Counted from the first letter of the stretch, positions 49,301 to 62,155 are shown. The stretch is 64,000 nt of DNA from Pomacea canaliculata (GCF_003073045.1 NC_037592.1:1027371-1091370), one strand, 5' to 3'. The notes: a model not told the origin generated them from the sequence alone. Numbers and translations: made by a program.

Positions 49301-52300
49301 ATAAACACCTAACAAACATTTTGCAATGTTGCTTATGATGAAGAGTAAGAGTTTATTATGCTGATACTGTCTGGATATTTATTGCTGCTAACACTTATAG
49401 AGTAATAATTTATTATAATTATTATAACTATAAAATATTGATACAGCATGGAGATTCACAGTTCATAGAGTAACAGTTTAATGAATCTGCTGAAAGGACA
49501 ATACTGCTAACACTCACAGTGGCCCCAGTCTTTGCTTGTCGCTCACTTCCTGCCAGGTCCACCATGTTCAGTTTGCCAACACGAATGTGATTCTCTCCAT
49601 CTGCCCCAACCTAAAAACCAAACATAAAACCTCATTAAATGCAGTTATTTGTAAAGAAATATCAGTTTATTATTCATCTATTAATTTTTTGTATTCATTT
49701 GTGAGTTATGTTATTTGATTCTATATTTGTCATCAACCCTTGAGATTGATAAAAGAAACAATTTATTTATTCAGTGCTTCCCCTTGGCATGACACTGCTG
49801 AAAGCACTAGTTTTAAAGCAAAAGTTTGAGACATCAAGAGAAGCGTGAAGTACACCTAAAAATACACAACTACAATGAACATTTACAATGATATTGAACA
49901 ATATATTCAACCAAAATAAATGCATAGAAACGCAATCACACGGAACCAAATGTTTAATTAAAATAACAAACAGCAGGGTTAATATTAACAATGGCCTCTA
50001 AACCATAGCAACTACAAAAATCAATGGGTCAGCGAAAAACTTCCTATTGGATCAACACCATGAGAGCTTGTTTGTCATCAGATGGACCACATAAATTCAT
50101 GTAAGCAAATCATGATACTAACAAAACTATATAGGTTATATGACACTTCTATTTCACAAAATATTAACAGACTTATAGCTATAAATGAGGCAAAAAAGTT
50201 TTTACCTCACTACATTCAACTGTGATGATAAAAATGGCATGAGAGCGTGAACTGTGTTCATTCATGTTTGTGGCCCTGAAAGAACAAACGCAATTTCATG
50301 AAATATCAAAAGTAGTTTGGATAACGACATTACATACTAGCACATGCTTTTGTTATTTTGTTATGCATTTATTTCTTGCCTAGTATATTATGTAATTATG
50401 ATTACTCATCTTGACATATGTTATATGGAGTGGTTGTTGCTGAGAATAGTCATGATATTTGTTTCATTAAAGGAGAAGCAAGTCTAGCACCCTCCTTATA
50501 AACCATTTAACAATCATTTGTAATGTCCCTGCGATATATGCTATAATGTATGTACAGTAAACTGATTTAAGAGCTACAATAAATGGCAAGTAGGCCTGTG
50601 GTGCTGATAAACAACGTGTGCTTACCCAACTGATCTGTTCTGGTTCCCAACATTCATCACATGTTCGATCTCACGCACACTTTTAGTCACAAAAGAAGAC
50701 AAGTCCTGGAGACAGCAAATACATTAAAGCAAACAAAACAAATAAATAAAACAACTGAGTTTAACATGCTGACTAATTCTGCTACTGAAATGTCCCTAGC
50801 ACCATAGTATAATATTAATTAATGACATAAAAGTGCCAAAATGGAGGAATTTTTAGTAAAAAAAACAAGCAAACACAAAACCCCAAAAAACTGCCCACAT
50901 TTAACTACTAAATATAAAGAAACTCCTTTCCCAAAAGAAGTGCGTGTGCACACACGCATACCCTCAAAAACACACATACACACCCCACCCATACATTCTC
51001 CCAAGAAACTCATGAGTATTTTTAATTACCTTTACATAAACTCCCGTGTCTGGACGTTCCTTGAGCTCTAGACGTTTGCTTTGGTCCTTAGACAGCAAGT
51101 CCCTGATTTCTTCCTGTTAATCATATTAACTCACCAGTATTTTCCTTCTACAAAGTGCATGATATATGTCTTGAGTGTCAATTTTACTTTTATAGAATTA
51201 AGGCTAGACAACCCTGCCATTTGTTGATTGTGAAAGTAAAAGTCAAGCTCTCCATCAAAGTATAGAAGAACAGGAACATGATTTTAACATAATTAGAGTG
51301 AACTGCAAAATGAAGTGAAGGCACATTTAGAGGCCATAATAATGAAGTGAAGGTAGCTCACTGCCCTGGAGCAACATGGAGAACTCAAGGATAAGTGTCT
51401 TGTTTCCAAAGTTATAAAGCAGTGTTCATCCCCGCATATTTTATCCCTGAAGCTATAGTAATCAACGCAGTGCAAAAAGATGTCCTGAGGTCAAGAAAAA
51501 TGAATTAATGTCTGTGAGGCCTCAATACCACTTTATAACTGGAAACGAGACGCTTTTCCTTGAGTTCCCCATTTTGCCCTGGGGAAACAACTTGCTCTCG
51601 CTTCATAATTAAGCCCCTAGAAGAATAACATTCTCTCAGGAAAAGATACTATTGACCATGCAATATTGTAGCCTGCACAAGACTCTTACATCCAGGACAA
51701 CTCACCTGGTATATCTCTAGGTATGACGCCCTCACTAAGTACTGCTGATTTTCAGAACGGGAAATGTGACCAAAGAGACCTGCTCAAGACGAACGGGGAA
51801 TCACACCCCATAACTCTTGATTACCCTTGACACCTGTACACAAAATTACAATCGTTTTCATAATTCCTCTTTTTTACTTCTCTCTACAGCAGCTACCTCT
51901 GTGTGCATATATGAGTCCCTACTGTGTACATCCATGTGTCTCTGTGTGAAAATACACGTGTACAAATGTACCTCATATCAACAGGCTATGTTCAAATGAT
52001 GATGCAACCAACTGCCACAAACCTTGCATTGTGAATGTTTTTCCGGTGCCTGTCTGCCCATATGCAAAGATGGTCCATTAAAACCCTGGAGCACAGAGTC
52101 TACCAGGTCATTGCACAGTTTCATCATACAAATCCTGCTGCTTAGAGCTGGACATACAGAAAATCAGGTTTCAACATGACCTATGGATCTTATGAGAGTG
52201 TACTTATAACTAAACACACATAGCCAACACTAGACTGTGCTACCCCCCTCAAGTTTCTATTAACATATCATATTTCTGTGATATACCTTTCGATAACAAG

Positions 52301-53981
52301 ATGATACCAAAAGCAAACACAATGTTCAGCACGCAGAATTTCTTTTCTGGGCTAGTCCAGAAGTTATATATAAAATGAACATATCTATCTAAAACTAATT
52401 CACATCTCAGCATTTCAGGACCCTGTCTCTGCTCATTTACTTTTCTGCAAGCAGTCGGAAGTAAAGTCTCTAGGCCTCTATATTGTTTTGTCCATCAGTA
52501 GCACATACTTTAATACTTTCACAAAAATCTTGCAAATGTTTAAAAGTTTGCATCTCGGCTACTGTTTCTTTTAAAGCAGTACCGACACTTAATTTCACAT
52601 GATATTCACAAGGTTTTCAGCAGATACTTTTACACAGACCCACTTGTGTCAAGCACATTGCTGGAAATACGTGGTCTTAGCACATGACTCAACAACTTGA
52701 CTGCTCAATCAATGTTAAAGAGCAGAAAAGTGATTGCATGGTTACTTACTTCCAGTCGTACACTGCATCAAAAGTAAATGTTTTGGTGGTTCTCCTGCCT
52801 GACCCTTAGGTTTCGGACGTCAATAACTCCTTTCTTGACATCTATGTCCACAACCCTGACAAATGATATGGAAAGTCTGATGATATGTATTAAGAATAAT
52901 GGGGACCTACAAAAGCACAAAGACTTCTGGAAAACAAGTAAAATGACTTAGAGTCAAAAGCAGCTTTGATTTTTTTTCACAAAATATTCACAATAAATAA
53001 AAGGTCTATTTTGTTCTTAAGGTAGAAGTGTTTACTTTTTGAGAATTTATCCTGATTTTTCCAAGCACATTCTCATCAGCTTCACTGTAATATTCACTTA
53101 GAAAGCCCCATGAAATCATGATCAGTCCAACCTTTGATGCCCATCACTTATTTCCTTCTCATTCATGGCCGACATCTCACCACTACCTTCACACACTCGC
53201 TCTTGCTGGATTTTGACTGCAACAGAAGAACAAAGTGAATCAGAAGAAAGACAAAGACACAAGTTTGATGATGTCAAAATAACAATAAGCTTCTGTAAAC
53301 AAAACAAAAAACCAAATAATAAATTCAAAGTGTCAAAGTACGATTGAGCATCAGTTCAACCTAAAAATATTACTTAAAGCAAAATTTATGAAGGAAGTAA
53401 TATGAAAAAGGTCATGAAAATGTTGACAACACAAAACTAACAAATGTTTTGTATGTTGGTTGTTGAAATTTTAATCTCTCTAGTTCTATACATTGATCAT
53501 ACATGTAATGATGGCTTATAGTAACTCTTCACTTTGTACAACATTCTCTAAAGAAAAATTCTAGTTGGATGGTATGCAAAAAGTGAAGAATGGTCCACAA
53601 AATTTGTACTTAAAATTGACACTAGCGGGAAAAACTAATCATGGCTCACAACAAACTGTTTTGTGACAACTAGATTGCTAAAGAAAATAAAAAATACTTC
53701 AGTATGACTTTCTAAAATTTGTACAAATATAAATGAAACATTGCGAATCACACTGCAAAGTTTGAAGGATTACACATGCACTGTCAGACAAAACATGTTA
53801 ATTATATTCAAAGTTTAGTCTATATATGACATGATACTAACCATGACTTCAATTTGACACAATGCCAGAACAGCACAAATTTATTCTGGCAGCCTAGGAA
53901 AGCAGAACATTTTCAAGTCTGTAACTGGGAGATGTAGAAAATCTGCTGAGAAGGAAAAGAACATTTACCTTTTAAATTCAT
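43351..53981 (-). CDS. KIF3B: KIF3B, kinesin-II (kinesin-2) motor subunit
   Basis: Exons in transcript order: 53981-53969 (tentative ATG), 53216-53132, 52855-52750, 52147-52023, 51833-51706, 51113-51030, 50705-50626, 50275-50206, 49610-49518, 49002-48870, 47761-47674, 47432-47337, 47001-46928, 46528-46395, 46242-46150, 45971-45867, 45563-45444, 45096-44978, 44736-44623, 43972-43867, 43557-43351 (TAA), about 720 residues. Motor motifs: VVVRCRP, P-loop GQTGTGKT (52036-52059), [11 protein letters not shown] (switch I), [14 protein letters not shown] (switch II), [16 protein letters not shown]. Neck: [29 protein letters not shown] and Asp/Glu-rich hinge and a long coil follow. The tail [14 protein letters not shown] and [14 protein letters not shown] identifies KIF3B rather than KIF3A. 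The product pairs with KIF3A and KAP3 for anterograde intraflagellar and axonal transport. The first four main exons contain several single-base losses and one stop; the later 16 exons join without error. Confidence 0.93.
45655..45900. repeat. Tandem repeat spanning a KIF3B exon donor
   Basis: The 3' end of the KIF3B exon at 45867-45971 and its first intron bases (plus-strand AAGCAAAACCCACAGCCTGC) recur twice in the intron as AAGTAAAACCTACAGACTGC and AAGTAAAACCTAAAGACTGC. Each is followed by TCTAGAA- and TTTTTGTAT-like blocks, with units of about 90 bp. Confidence 0.8.
48390..48745 (+). mobile_element. LINE fragment, reverse transcriptase C-terminal tail
   Basis: The plus strand reads [20 protein letters not shown] then [14 protein letters not shown], a common ending of mollusc non-LTR reverse transcriptases ([26 protein letters not shown]). 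It is followed by decayed [16 protein letters not shown] in another frame. It sits in the KIF3B intron between exons 48870 and 47761, antisense to the gene, and is broken by several stops and shifts. Confidence 0.8.
51340..51612. repeat. Imperfect inverted repeat in a KIF3B intron
   Basis: The left arm (about 51340-51435) and the reverse complement of 51523-51612 share AACTCAAGGA, AAG, GTCT and GTTTCCA..GTTATAAAG in the same order, roughly three bases in four alike over about 90 bp. The spacer is about 90 bp. It looks like two head-to-head copies of a short non-autonomous element. Confidence 0.6.
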
Positions 53982-54420
53982 CTGAATAAATTAATGACAT
54001 AAGATATAAATATATATCGATGCTGTAAGTTACACAATACTTTAACATTAATATATATATACACTTCTGTGTTCTACTAAGGAAAAGTCAGTGACGTTCG
54101 CTCGATCCCGAGATACACACACTTGCACACATCAAATGCACTGAGGTTCACTTTTAATAACGTCAATAGGCAATAGCACAGGGTGAATGAATACTATTAG
54201 GGTTCCTCCGTGAAATTGAAACACAGAGTTTATATTTTGTCTCACGTTTATTATTGCTTTGAACATGCTCGATTACCTTTAGAGTTCAGTTAATGTTGTG
54301 AGAAATATCTGATTGTGAAAGGCTGCTGTGGTCAGAGGCCATGTCGCCGAGTTGGATCAACACACAATAAATATTATTTCTTGAAGATGTGAGAAATAAT
54401 ATGAAAAAACTGTAACTCAC

Positions 54421-54700
54421 CTTTGGACCAGAACTGATGTGAGTTGATGTGAAAATGAAAATTCTCAATCCATTGCCTCATTATTATCAAACACCGATCG
54501 TTGAGGTAGAAAGTGAGGACTTTACTGACTCACAGGCATTGTCGGTAGATGGCGTTCTAGGCAACAGGCTGCTGTGGCGGGCTCAAACACTTCAGTGGAA
54601 ATAAATGAGTGAATGGCGCGCCGCATCTACACTGGCGTTTCCGGTAGGCCATGGCTGTCTCGCTCCGCCACACACGTCCGGCAAAGTACCACCTCGTGTA
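54421..54700 (-). promoter_or_regulatory. KIF3B: Likely KIF3B 5' UTR exon and promoter
   Basis: On the minus strand a CCAAAG|GTGAGT donor at 54420 closes a leader without a good ATG. Upstream, 54560-54700 is locally CpG-rich (GGCGCGCCG, CGTTTCCGG), unlike the AT-rich gene body. No TATA box is seen, as expected for a housekeeping-type promoter. Another donor-like site (CTAAAG|GTAATC) lies near 54278. Confidence 0.35.
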
Positions 54701-54735
54701 ACCAAGTACGCCCACACGTGGCAATGAAAGCGCTA

Positions 54736-55320
54736 GCTTAATTAATCAAGTCAAATCGAATCAAACTTTATTGTCTGTCCGAGGAAATCCAAGTGATAAT
54801 TTTTTAGGCTCACTATCACTACACACATACAAACATAATATGAGCATATTAAATACGAAGCACACACACAACATAACGGGCAGACATACCCATACACGAT
54901 ATTCAACACGCACGCACACATCTACACCCTCACACACACACATCAGAAGGATGCCAGGCATTAATTATAACCTACGAGTCCTTGTGCCTTTTATTCAGGA
55001 TGGTGATGGCTGCTGTCTCAAGGACCTCTGGAAGGCAGCTTTTCACGCACGTGACACTGTAGCGCCTGTCCGAGGGCAACAGTTGAAAGTTAGGATGGAG
55101 AGCTAGGGGTGTTTGTCTGGCGATGCTGTATGCCATCTTTCACACTGCATGAAGATACAAGTCAGACAATGGCAGCTGTGATGTACCAATAATTTTATTT
55201 GCCTGTGGATGACTCTGGCCAGTCTTGCCTTGTCTTTGACGATCGAGGTGACCACACCAGATGAGAATGTGAGCTAGAATGTCAACAACAACCTGGAGTA
55301 ACAATGAACTAAACTAGTAA
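54736..55320 (-). mobile_element. LINE 3' end with RT C-terminal tail and simple tail
   Basis: Minus-strand frames give SQLPLSDLYLHAV, then NFQLLPSDRRYSVTRVKSCL, matching the LLPSGRRY ending of many non-LTR reverse transcriptases. Further on is the 3' UTR with ATTTCCTCGGACAGACAATA and a TTTGATTCGATTTGACTTGA-type tail ending near 54736. A CA-rich run (54.80-54.95 kb) sits inside it. Frame damage shows it is dead. Confidence 0.75.
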
Positions 55321-56459
55321 GTTACTGACAGTGAGGCGGCAGAAAAGCCTGCCTCTACACTAGTAGTCACTGATAGTGAGGTGGTACAGCAGTGCAGGGT
55401 ACCTTGGCACAGTGCTAGACAACAGTTAAACTATCTTTTCACGATCACATTAGTATGTTTGATGTACCTGTTGAGACAACATATGATTCTGGGATCAGCA
55501 GCCCTGTCCTTGAAATTCAGTCTTTCTCTGTGGTTCGGAGTCCTCTGTATTGGGGGTAATTAAAGCTTTACAGAAATACAATAAAGACATATACGTGTCC
55601 CAAGAAAAACAAAGCCTCACAATCTTGGTCACGATGATGGAATCGCCAGAAAAGAATTAAAAATAAACCTACATCTGTACTTAACTAGCGCAGAAGTACT
55701 TGCATAACATAGCTAGGTACAGCGATATGTAGGGTCACATAGAACCTTGAATATTCTTGTACTTTGTCACACACACACTAACACACATTTGTATACACAT
55801 ACCTCACCTTGATTTAAGAGCTTCGTTTACTTAAAAAAAAATCGGTCAAATGCTCCTTTCCGTCCAATCACGTATACAGTCAGATGTGAACCTGCGCATG
55901 GAAACGAAATATACTGTACGTAGCTCCTCAGCCGATCAGTCATTCAAAGGCTCAAAGCTATTAAAAATGTTTTGTGTTGGGCGGGGGTGTCTGAACTGAA
56001 ACACACACACACAAAAAGACTTTTTGAAATGATCTGCAGAATCTGCATGAATGCCGGACACAGCAAGGTATATATAAGTTGTTCCACTCTACTGGGCCAA
56101 GATGAGAGAACCTTTGTCTCGAGTTGTCTTTTTCTCGGTGGCAAGTCATGAGAGAGAGATGAAGAGCACAGATACCAGCACAAACATGGAGTATTTATGA
56201 GGTATTAGAAGGTGAACTTGCTGGTAACATGGACACAAATGGTAGTGTAGCCGTTGAGGGATGGAAAGCCGATGTAACTATATATACAAGTAGAGAGACG
56301 GCAAGAGCCATGTGTGTGTGAATGCATGTTGCTATGAGAAATGTCCTGTCGCAGGATGTGTAAATATTGCTAACCCTTTCCCTCAATCCTTCATGCTTCC
56401 CTTTCCACAAATCCGTTGCCATCCCTCTACCTTTACCCCTACCTCGTGGAATGGTGAAG
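55321..56459. other. Intergenic stretch, nothing recognised
   Basis: Only short open frames, a CA run near 55.77 and 55.99 kb, and AT-rich DNA. No exon pair, repeat array or RNA gene is visible. Confidence 0.5.
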
Positions 56460-56464
56460 CACGT

Positions 56465-56645
56465 TGTTGTGTTATTGGTTTGTGGGTATTAGAGGTGGCA
56501 CTCATTAAACTGTCCAGTTAGAAAACACACAAGAGACAGCTTCATGTCGGCTCCCGCCCAAGTATATTTAAATCTCTTAACCGGAACTAAACCTTTTACG
56601 TATTGTTCATTTTGGGAATAAGGCCAACACTTGCCTTATGTCACA
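56465..56645 (-). repeat. 3' LTR of the Gypsy element
   Basis: 181 bp, TG...CA ends, preceded (minus strand) by the polypurine tract. Identical to the copy at 60840-61020. Confidence 0.9.
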
Positions 56646-59600
56646 TCTCCCTTTCTTTAAAATGGACATTGTTTCAATATAACTTAATTAACATTAATTT
56701 TAATATTCTTGAATTTCCTATTCAAGTCTATGTGCGTTTGATTCGAGTCAATCATTTACAAGTCAAGTCTCTGTGGATCTTGATGATGCGACCACTCTTG
56801 GTAGTCTTGACAGGCTGGTCTGGAGGAGCGATGACTTTGGACGCTGGCACTTCCTGGCTGCGGCTCCTGGACATGGCTCTGGATTGTCAACAGTAACGTC
56901 TGGATCGTCTGAGTGTAGACCAGACAAGAGGTCGGATCCTCTTCGACTTTGGGTTTGTTGGAATAAGGGACGACAGAGTCTTTGGGATAGGTCTGGGAGT
57001 CTCTGGATTGGATCTCTGGAATCAAGAGACGGCGGTTGCGTCGTTGGCGACCGTAGGGAGTCTCTACCTCATATGATCTGTTGGGCAGAGACTTGATGAT
57101 TGTCCCTGGTGTCTGGGTTGGCTTCACCCAACTGGCTGACCTGGTTCCAACTCAGCGGCTGGTCTGGCACGGTGTGCTCTGTCGAAGTTCTGTTTATGTT
57201 TCAACTTCTGCATCTTATGAAAGTCCTTCTTCTTTTTCCTTTTCTCGGAAAACTGAGATGGTATTGTGGGGACCATGGTGCGTAGTCTTCTCCCGAACAA
57301 CAGTTCTGCTGGACTGAGACCTTGCTGAAGTGGCGTAGCGCGATATGTGAGAATCGCTAAATAAGGATCATCTGCCTTCTTCAGGATTGATTTCACGGTT
57401 TGAACGGCGCGTTCGGCTTCGCCATTCGCTTTGATAGTACGGGCTGCTTGTTGTGTGAGTGAACTCGTACTGTTGAGCGAACGTTTGGAACTGCTTGCTG
57501 GAGAACTGTGGGCCGTTGTCTGAGATGACAATTTGTGGAATTCCATGGCGGAAAATATGCTCTTAACATGGTTGATGACTGTTTCCGCCGAAGTATTCTT
57601 TAGGTGTGCCAACTCAATATAACGTGAATAATAGTCCACCACTAGTAAGTACTGTTCTTTTTTCAGTTCAAAGATGTCCATGCCAACTTTCTGCCAAGGA
57701 ATGCTAGTGTGACAGAGGGAATGAGTGGCTCAGGGGGAATTGGCCTCTCTTTGATGCAAATTGTGCACTTCTGTACCATGGACTCTATCTGCTTAGAAGC
57801 TTTGGCCACCAAACGCTCTCTCTGCCAAGGCACGACATTTTACGATGCCTTGATGTCCAATGTGAAGTCTGTGGAGAATGTCTGTTCTCAGTACTTCAGG
57901 GATATCAGTCTTGATCTGTAGAGAAGAAGTCCATCATGTTCTGTGACTTCTGAACGTACTGTCCAAAATGCTTTCAGTTCTTCATGTTCTGGACTAGAAC
58001 GTGGCCATCCATTGTGGAGATAATACAGCACTGTCTTACAAACAGTATCTCTTGCAGTCTCATTCTTGATTTCTTCGATGCGTTTTCACTGGCTGGCAAG
58101 CTCTGAATCACTTGCTTGATGAAGATCTCTTCTTCTTCACTTCTCTCATCTTTCTGAGTGTTTCTTACTGGGCTCGTGAGAGTGTGTCAGCAGTCACGAG
58201 ATTCTGCCTTTTGTGTAGACAATGTTGTACTTGAACCTCATCAGCGCATCCGGAATCTCTGAAATTCTCGGAGGTAGATCTTCAAGGTTCTTGTTTTCAG
58301 TAGAGCCAATAATGGCTTGTGGTCAGTTTCGATTGTCAGATCACGAAGTCCTGTGATGTAGTCACAGAACTTTTCACACGCCCAAGTCACTGCGAGTGCT
58401 TCACGCTCAACTTGCGCGTACCTGCGCTCAGTTTCCGTCATACTTCTTGATGCGTAGAAAACTGGCTTGAGGTGACCATCTGACTGTTTCTGAAGTAATA
58501 CTGCACCGAGACCGAAAGATGAAGCATCTGTTGAGACGACGGTCGTTTTGTCAGTACCATAGTGTGCCAACACTGGAGCTTCAGTCAGCTGTTTCTAATC
58601 TTCTCAAACGAGGTTTCTTGAGCAGTGTCCCAACACCACTCTATGTTTTTCTTGAGCAGGTCACGTAGCGGTTGCTGTCGTTTGCGAGGTTAGGGCCTGC
58701 AAACTTCGCAACGTGGTTAACCATTCCTAACAATCTTCTGAGATCAGAAATGTTCTCTGGCTTGGGAAAATTCTTCACAGCAGACAGTTCTCTGGGTCGA
58801 TGGCGATCCCATCTTTCGAGATGATGTGCCGAGAAAGGATATCTTCTCTTTGGCAAACTGGCACTTCTCATCGTTCAGGGTAATGCCCGCTTCTTGAAGC
58901 GTCGACATCACTTTCTTCAAGTGACGATCATGTTCTTGCTTGTTCTTACCGAAAATGAGCAGGTCGTCAATGTCACAAATCACATTTCATGGTTCGCCAG
59001 AAGTTGAGACATTCGTCGTTGAAATACTTCTGGCCCTGAACTTATCCCGAAGGGTAAGCGTGTATAACAGTACCTTCCAAAAGGTGTAATGAAGTTGTTA
59101 ACTCCTGACTTCCTTCATCCAGTGGAAGTTGATGGAAACCCTTTTTTGCAATCAAGCTTGTGAACATTTTTGCTCCTGACAGCTGGGCTAACAGTTCATC
59201 TGTTGACGGTAACGGGTAGTTCTCTCTGCGAACTGCTTCATTTAGTTTGCTCAGATCGACGCAGATTCTGACTCTCTCGTCGCTCTTGGCACCACTACTA
59301 TTGGGCGCACCAATCACTGGGCTTAGTGACTGTGCGAATCACTCCCTGTTCTTCAAGTTGATCCAATTCTGCCTTGACTTTCTGTTTTCAAGGGCAAAGG
59401 TAAGCGTCTTGGAGCTGCTACTGCATATGGAACAGCTTGTTCTTTCAGACGAATCTTGTAAGGATCTTGTAGACTTCCTAGTCCTCTGAAAAGTTTTGGG
59501 AATTCTTCCTTGTACTGTTTTTCGTGGTCCTCTATAACTGTGTTGATTCGCTCAATCAACTTCAACGCTGTAATGGCTGGTCGACCTAGCAATGGTTCTT

Positions 59601-60839
59601 CAAGTGTTTTTACGACATACACATCTTGCAGTGTAGAGACATTCTTGTATGTCAGTTTTGCCTTGAACATGCCTTCCACAGCTATCTCAACACGACCTGG
59701 ACCATACAGTTTCTTGCGCACTTTCTGTAGTGGTCGCTTGGCTGCTGGAACTGCGGTCTGAGGTACGACGGTAACATCAGCTCCGGTGTCAAGCTTAAAT
59801 ACATTCTCTGTGTCTTCCATCAGGAGACTGACTTTCCAAGGATCTGTTGTCACACTGCCTACAATCATACCCATGTAAGCTTCTTCGTCTTCTTCTTCCT
59901 CTTCCACTGTGTGAATCTTAGAAGAACCTGAAGAGCGACAGACTGCAGCATAGTGACCAATCTTGGAACATTTTCTGCATTTAGCGTTCTTTGCAGGACA
60001 ACCATCTCTGTTGTGGGAACCTTTTCCGCATCGAGAGCATGGCTTAGTCTCTGGTTTTCCCCGAAGGCCTGGCTTCGTACCGCAACGAACTTTTCGCTGA
60101 CCTTTCTGAATCTTGTTGATGGTTTTCTCAACTGTACTCTCGCTGTTGCTTGCCAACATCGAGTGTGCTTGAGTCTTGGAAGTCTCATGAGCTCTGCAAA
60201 TTTCTATTGCTTCTGTAAGCTTGAGTGTTTTCTTCTGCAACAATTTTTCACGCATAGTGTCATCTTGAACACCGATCACAAGCCTGTCACGAATCATGCG
60301 GTCAACATCCTTGAAATCACATGATTTTGCTAACTTGCGTAAAGCTGCGACGTAAGTATCAAATGACTCATCCTTGTTTTGGTTTCGGCTATGAAACTTG
60401 TAGCTCTCATACACTTCATGTGTGCTACCCAAACAAAAGTCGTTGAACTTGTCGATGACAGTCTGAATATCTTTGTCGTTCTCCCCTTCTGCAAAGGATA
60501 ATCCTTCATAGATTTCTTGTGCGTCCTCACCAATGCAAGCTAATAGAACTGCACAACGATAAGCTGAATCTTCTTTATCAAGGCGCGTAGCTACCTCATA
60601 GTTCTGCCACTGACGAATAAATTTTTTCCAATTTACTTCAATGTTAGAAGACAAATCCAGCTTTGAGGGAACCGGAACGTTTGCAGTGAAGTGTTTTCTC
60701 TGATGTATCTCTGCCATCTTGCGAGAAATGTCACTTTGCGAACTGACGGCGCAATATTTCAAAATGAGAAAAACGTGCCCACCTCAAGGTTTCTGGAGAA
60801 ATCACACAGCTAGCACTTTGCTGCTCACTTCTGACACCA

Positions 60840-61020
60840 TGTTGTGTTATTGGTTTGTGGGTATTAGAGGTGGCACTCATTAAACTGTCCAGTTAGAAAA
60901 CACACAAGAGACAGCTTCATGTCGGCTCCCGCCCAAGTATATTTAAATCTCTTAACCGGAACTAAACCTTTTACGTATTGTTCATTTTGGGAATAAGGCC
61001 AACACTTGCCTTATGTCACA
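60840..61020 (-). repeat. 5' LTR of the Gypsy element
   Basis: 181 bp, TG...CA ends, followed on the minus strand by the primer-binding site. Followed on the plus strand by the second copy of the CACGT target duplication. Confidence 0.9.
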
Positions 61021-61025
61021 CACGT

Positions 61026-62020
61026 GACTTCCAGACAATTAGTTCATTGCATTATTGGTTTTATTTGTAACACCTGTGACCTTTTGAGGGGTCGAATTCG
61101 TGACGTCATCAAAACCCTCTGACTGGGCTCAGGTAGCGATCGAGGTATGGGCCTTAATCATCTGTCTTGCCCCAAGTGTAACTCACGTGCACTCTGCTGT
61201 TTATGGCGGTTGGGGCTGTGATTCAACACAGACGAGACGAGACAGAGGAGGAGGAGAGTAGCTAGCCTGTAAACTCTGGTGCTATGTAACGGAGTGGTGA
61301 GGTTATGGTGTGTCAGCAAACTTTCTACCACACACTCTACAGTGCCTTTCAGACGAGGATGATAAATCAAAACACCGACAACAATTTAAAATTTAAAAAT
61401 AATATAATTTGAATTAAAAGAAAACACAAAACAAATCCGAATTTCCCAACCCCCAGTCACACCACAAACATCCAAACACTACCACAAGCTCTTTCCTTTG
61501 CTCGAACAAAAACCTATCAACACCAACTTAACACAAAGGCCGGCCATCCCTGTGTGGCGCGGCACCCTTTCCTAGCTTAAAAAAAAAAAAACACATAAAA
61601 AAAAAATTATCGCAGCGAGTTTGTGACGCTCAGAGGCAGGAAATAACCAACAAGTGTACAACCCTCTATACTTATTGGGGTAAAAAATCTTTAATGATTC
61701 TAAGATAGTTTCTTCCATTTCATGGATTTTCTCTTTTGTTTCAGCTTCCTGTTCAAACTCCATTTTTTATGTGCATTTCCCAAGAAATTTAGTGAAATTG
61801 CCCTTCACAGATGTCAAAAGGAATTTTCTGCCATATTTTTCCACTTAAGTGCCCAATCAAGTCAAAAGTTTTATTTAAAAAAAATTCATTTTAGATTTTA
61901 AATTGAATGCACTGGTTGGTATTACCATTATTTATAGGCAGAGAATTTAGCTGAGATAAAATATTTTCTCCATATTGAAATACTTGATATTTAATATTTG
62001 AAACTGTAGCTCAGCGCCTG
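61026..62020. other. Spacer, nothing firmly recognised
   Basis: AT-rich DNA with poly(A)-like runs near 61.58 kb. A minus-strand frame at 61.57-61.76 kb starts MEFEQEAETKEKIHEMEETI and looks mildly protein-like, but no splice partner is seen. Confidence 0.45.
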
Positions 62021-62026
62021 TTTATT
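62021..62026 (-). terminator. Poly(A) signal of the last gene
   Basis: AATAAA on the minus strand 130 bp after the TGA at 62156-62158; the first canonical hexamer in that direction. Confidence 0.5.
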
Positions 62027-62155
62027 GTTGTTGCTATGTGGGGAAATATTCTGTTGAAAATAAACAAAATTTTTAAGAGTTTGTCTTTGATTATTAGACT
62101 TTGAAAGCAGCATGGGGGCCAGGTCTGGCTTTTGACTGACAGATGTCTGCAATCT

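Larger units (their letters stand above)
56465..61020 (-). mobile_element. Ty3/Gypsy LTR retrotransposon, broken
   Basis: The element is 4.56 kb, transcribed on the minus strand, bounded by two 181-bp LTRs that I read as identical. The flanking 5-bp target duplication is CACGT (56460-56464 and 61021-61025). Next to the 5' LTR a TGGTGTCAGAAGTG primer-binding site starts with the expected TGG. Before the 3' LTR a polypurine tract AAAGAAAGGGAGA is present. Parts in order: gag with two CCHC zinc knuckles and a retroviral-type protease (LDTGADVTVVP) at about 60.8-59.4 kb, reverse transcriptase about 59.35-58.6, RNase H about 58.6-58.2 (YASRSMTETERRYAQ), integrase and its tail about 58.1-56.7 (RATPLQQGLSPAELLFGRRL). 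The gag-protease part is open. Pol is broken, with roughly five to eight breaks, so it is a fossil, although the identical LTRs mark a recent insertion. Confidence 0.92.

Noticed and set aside
54771-55106. A 111-codon plus-strand frame with His/Thr runs
   Set aside because: It is the antisense of a LINE 3' end and a CA repeat.
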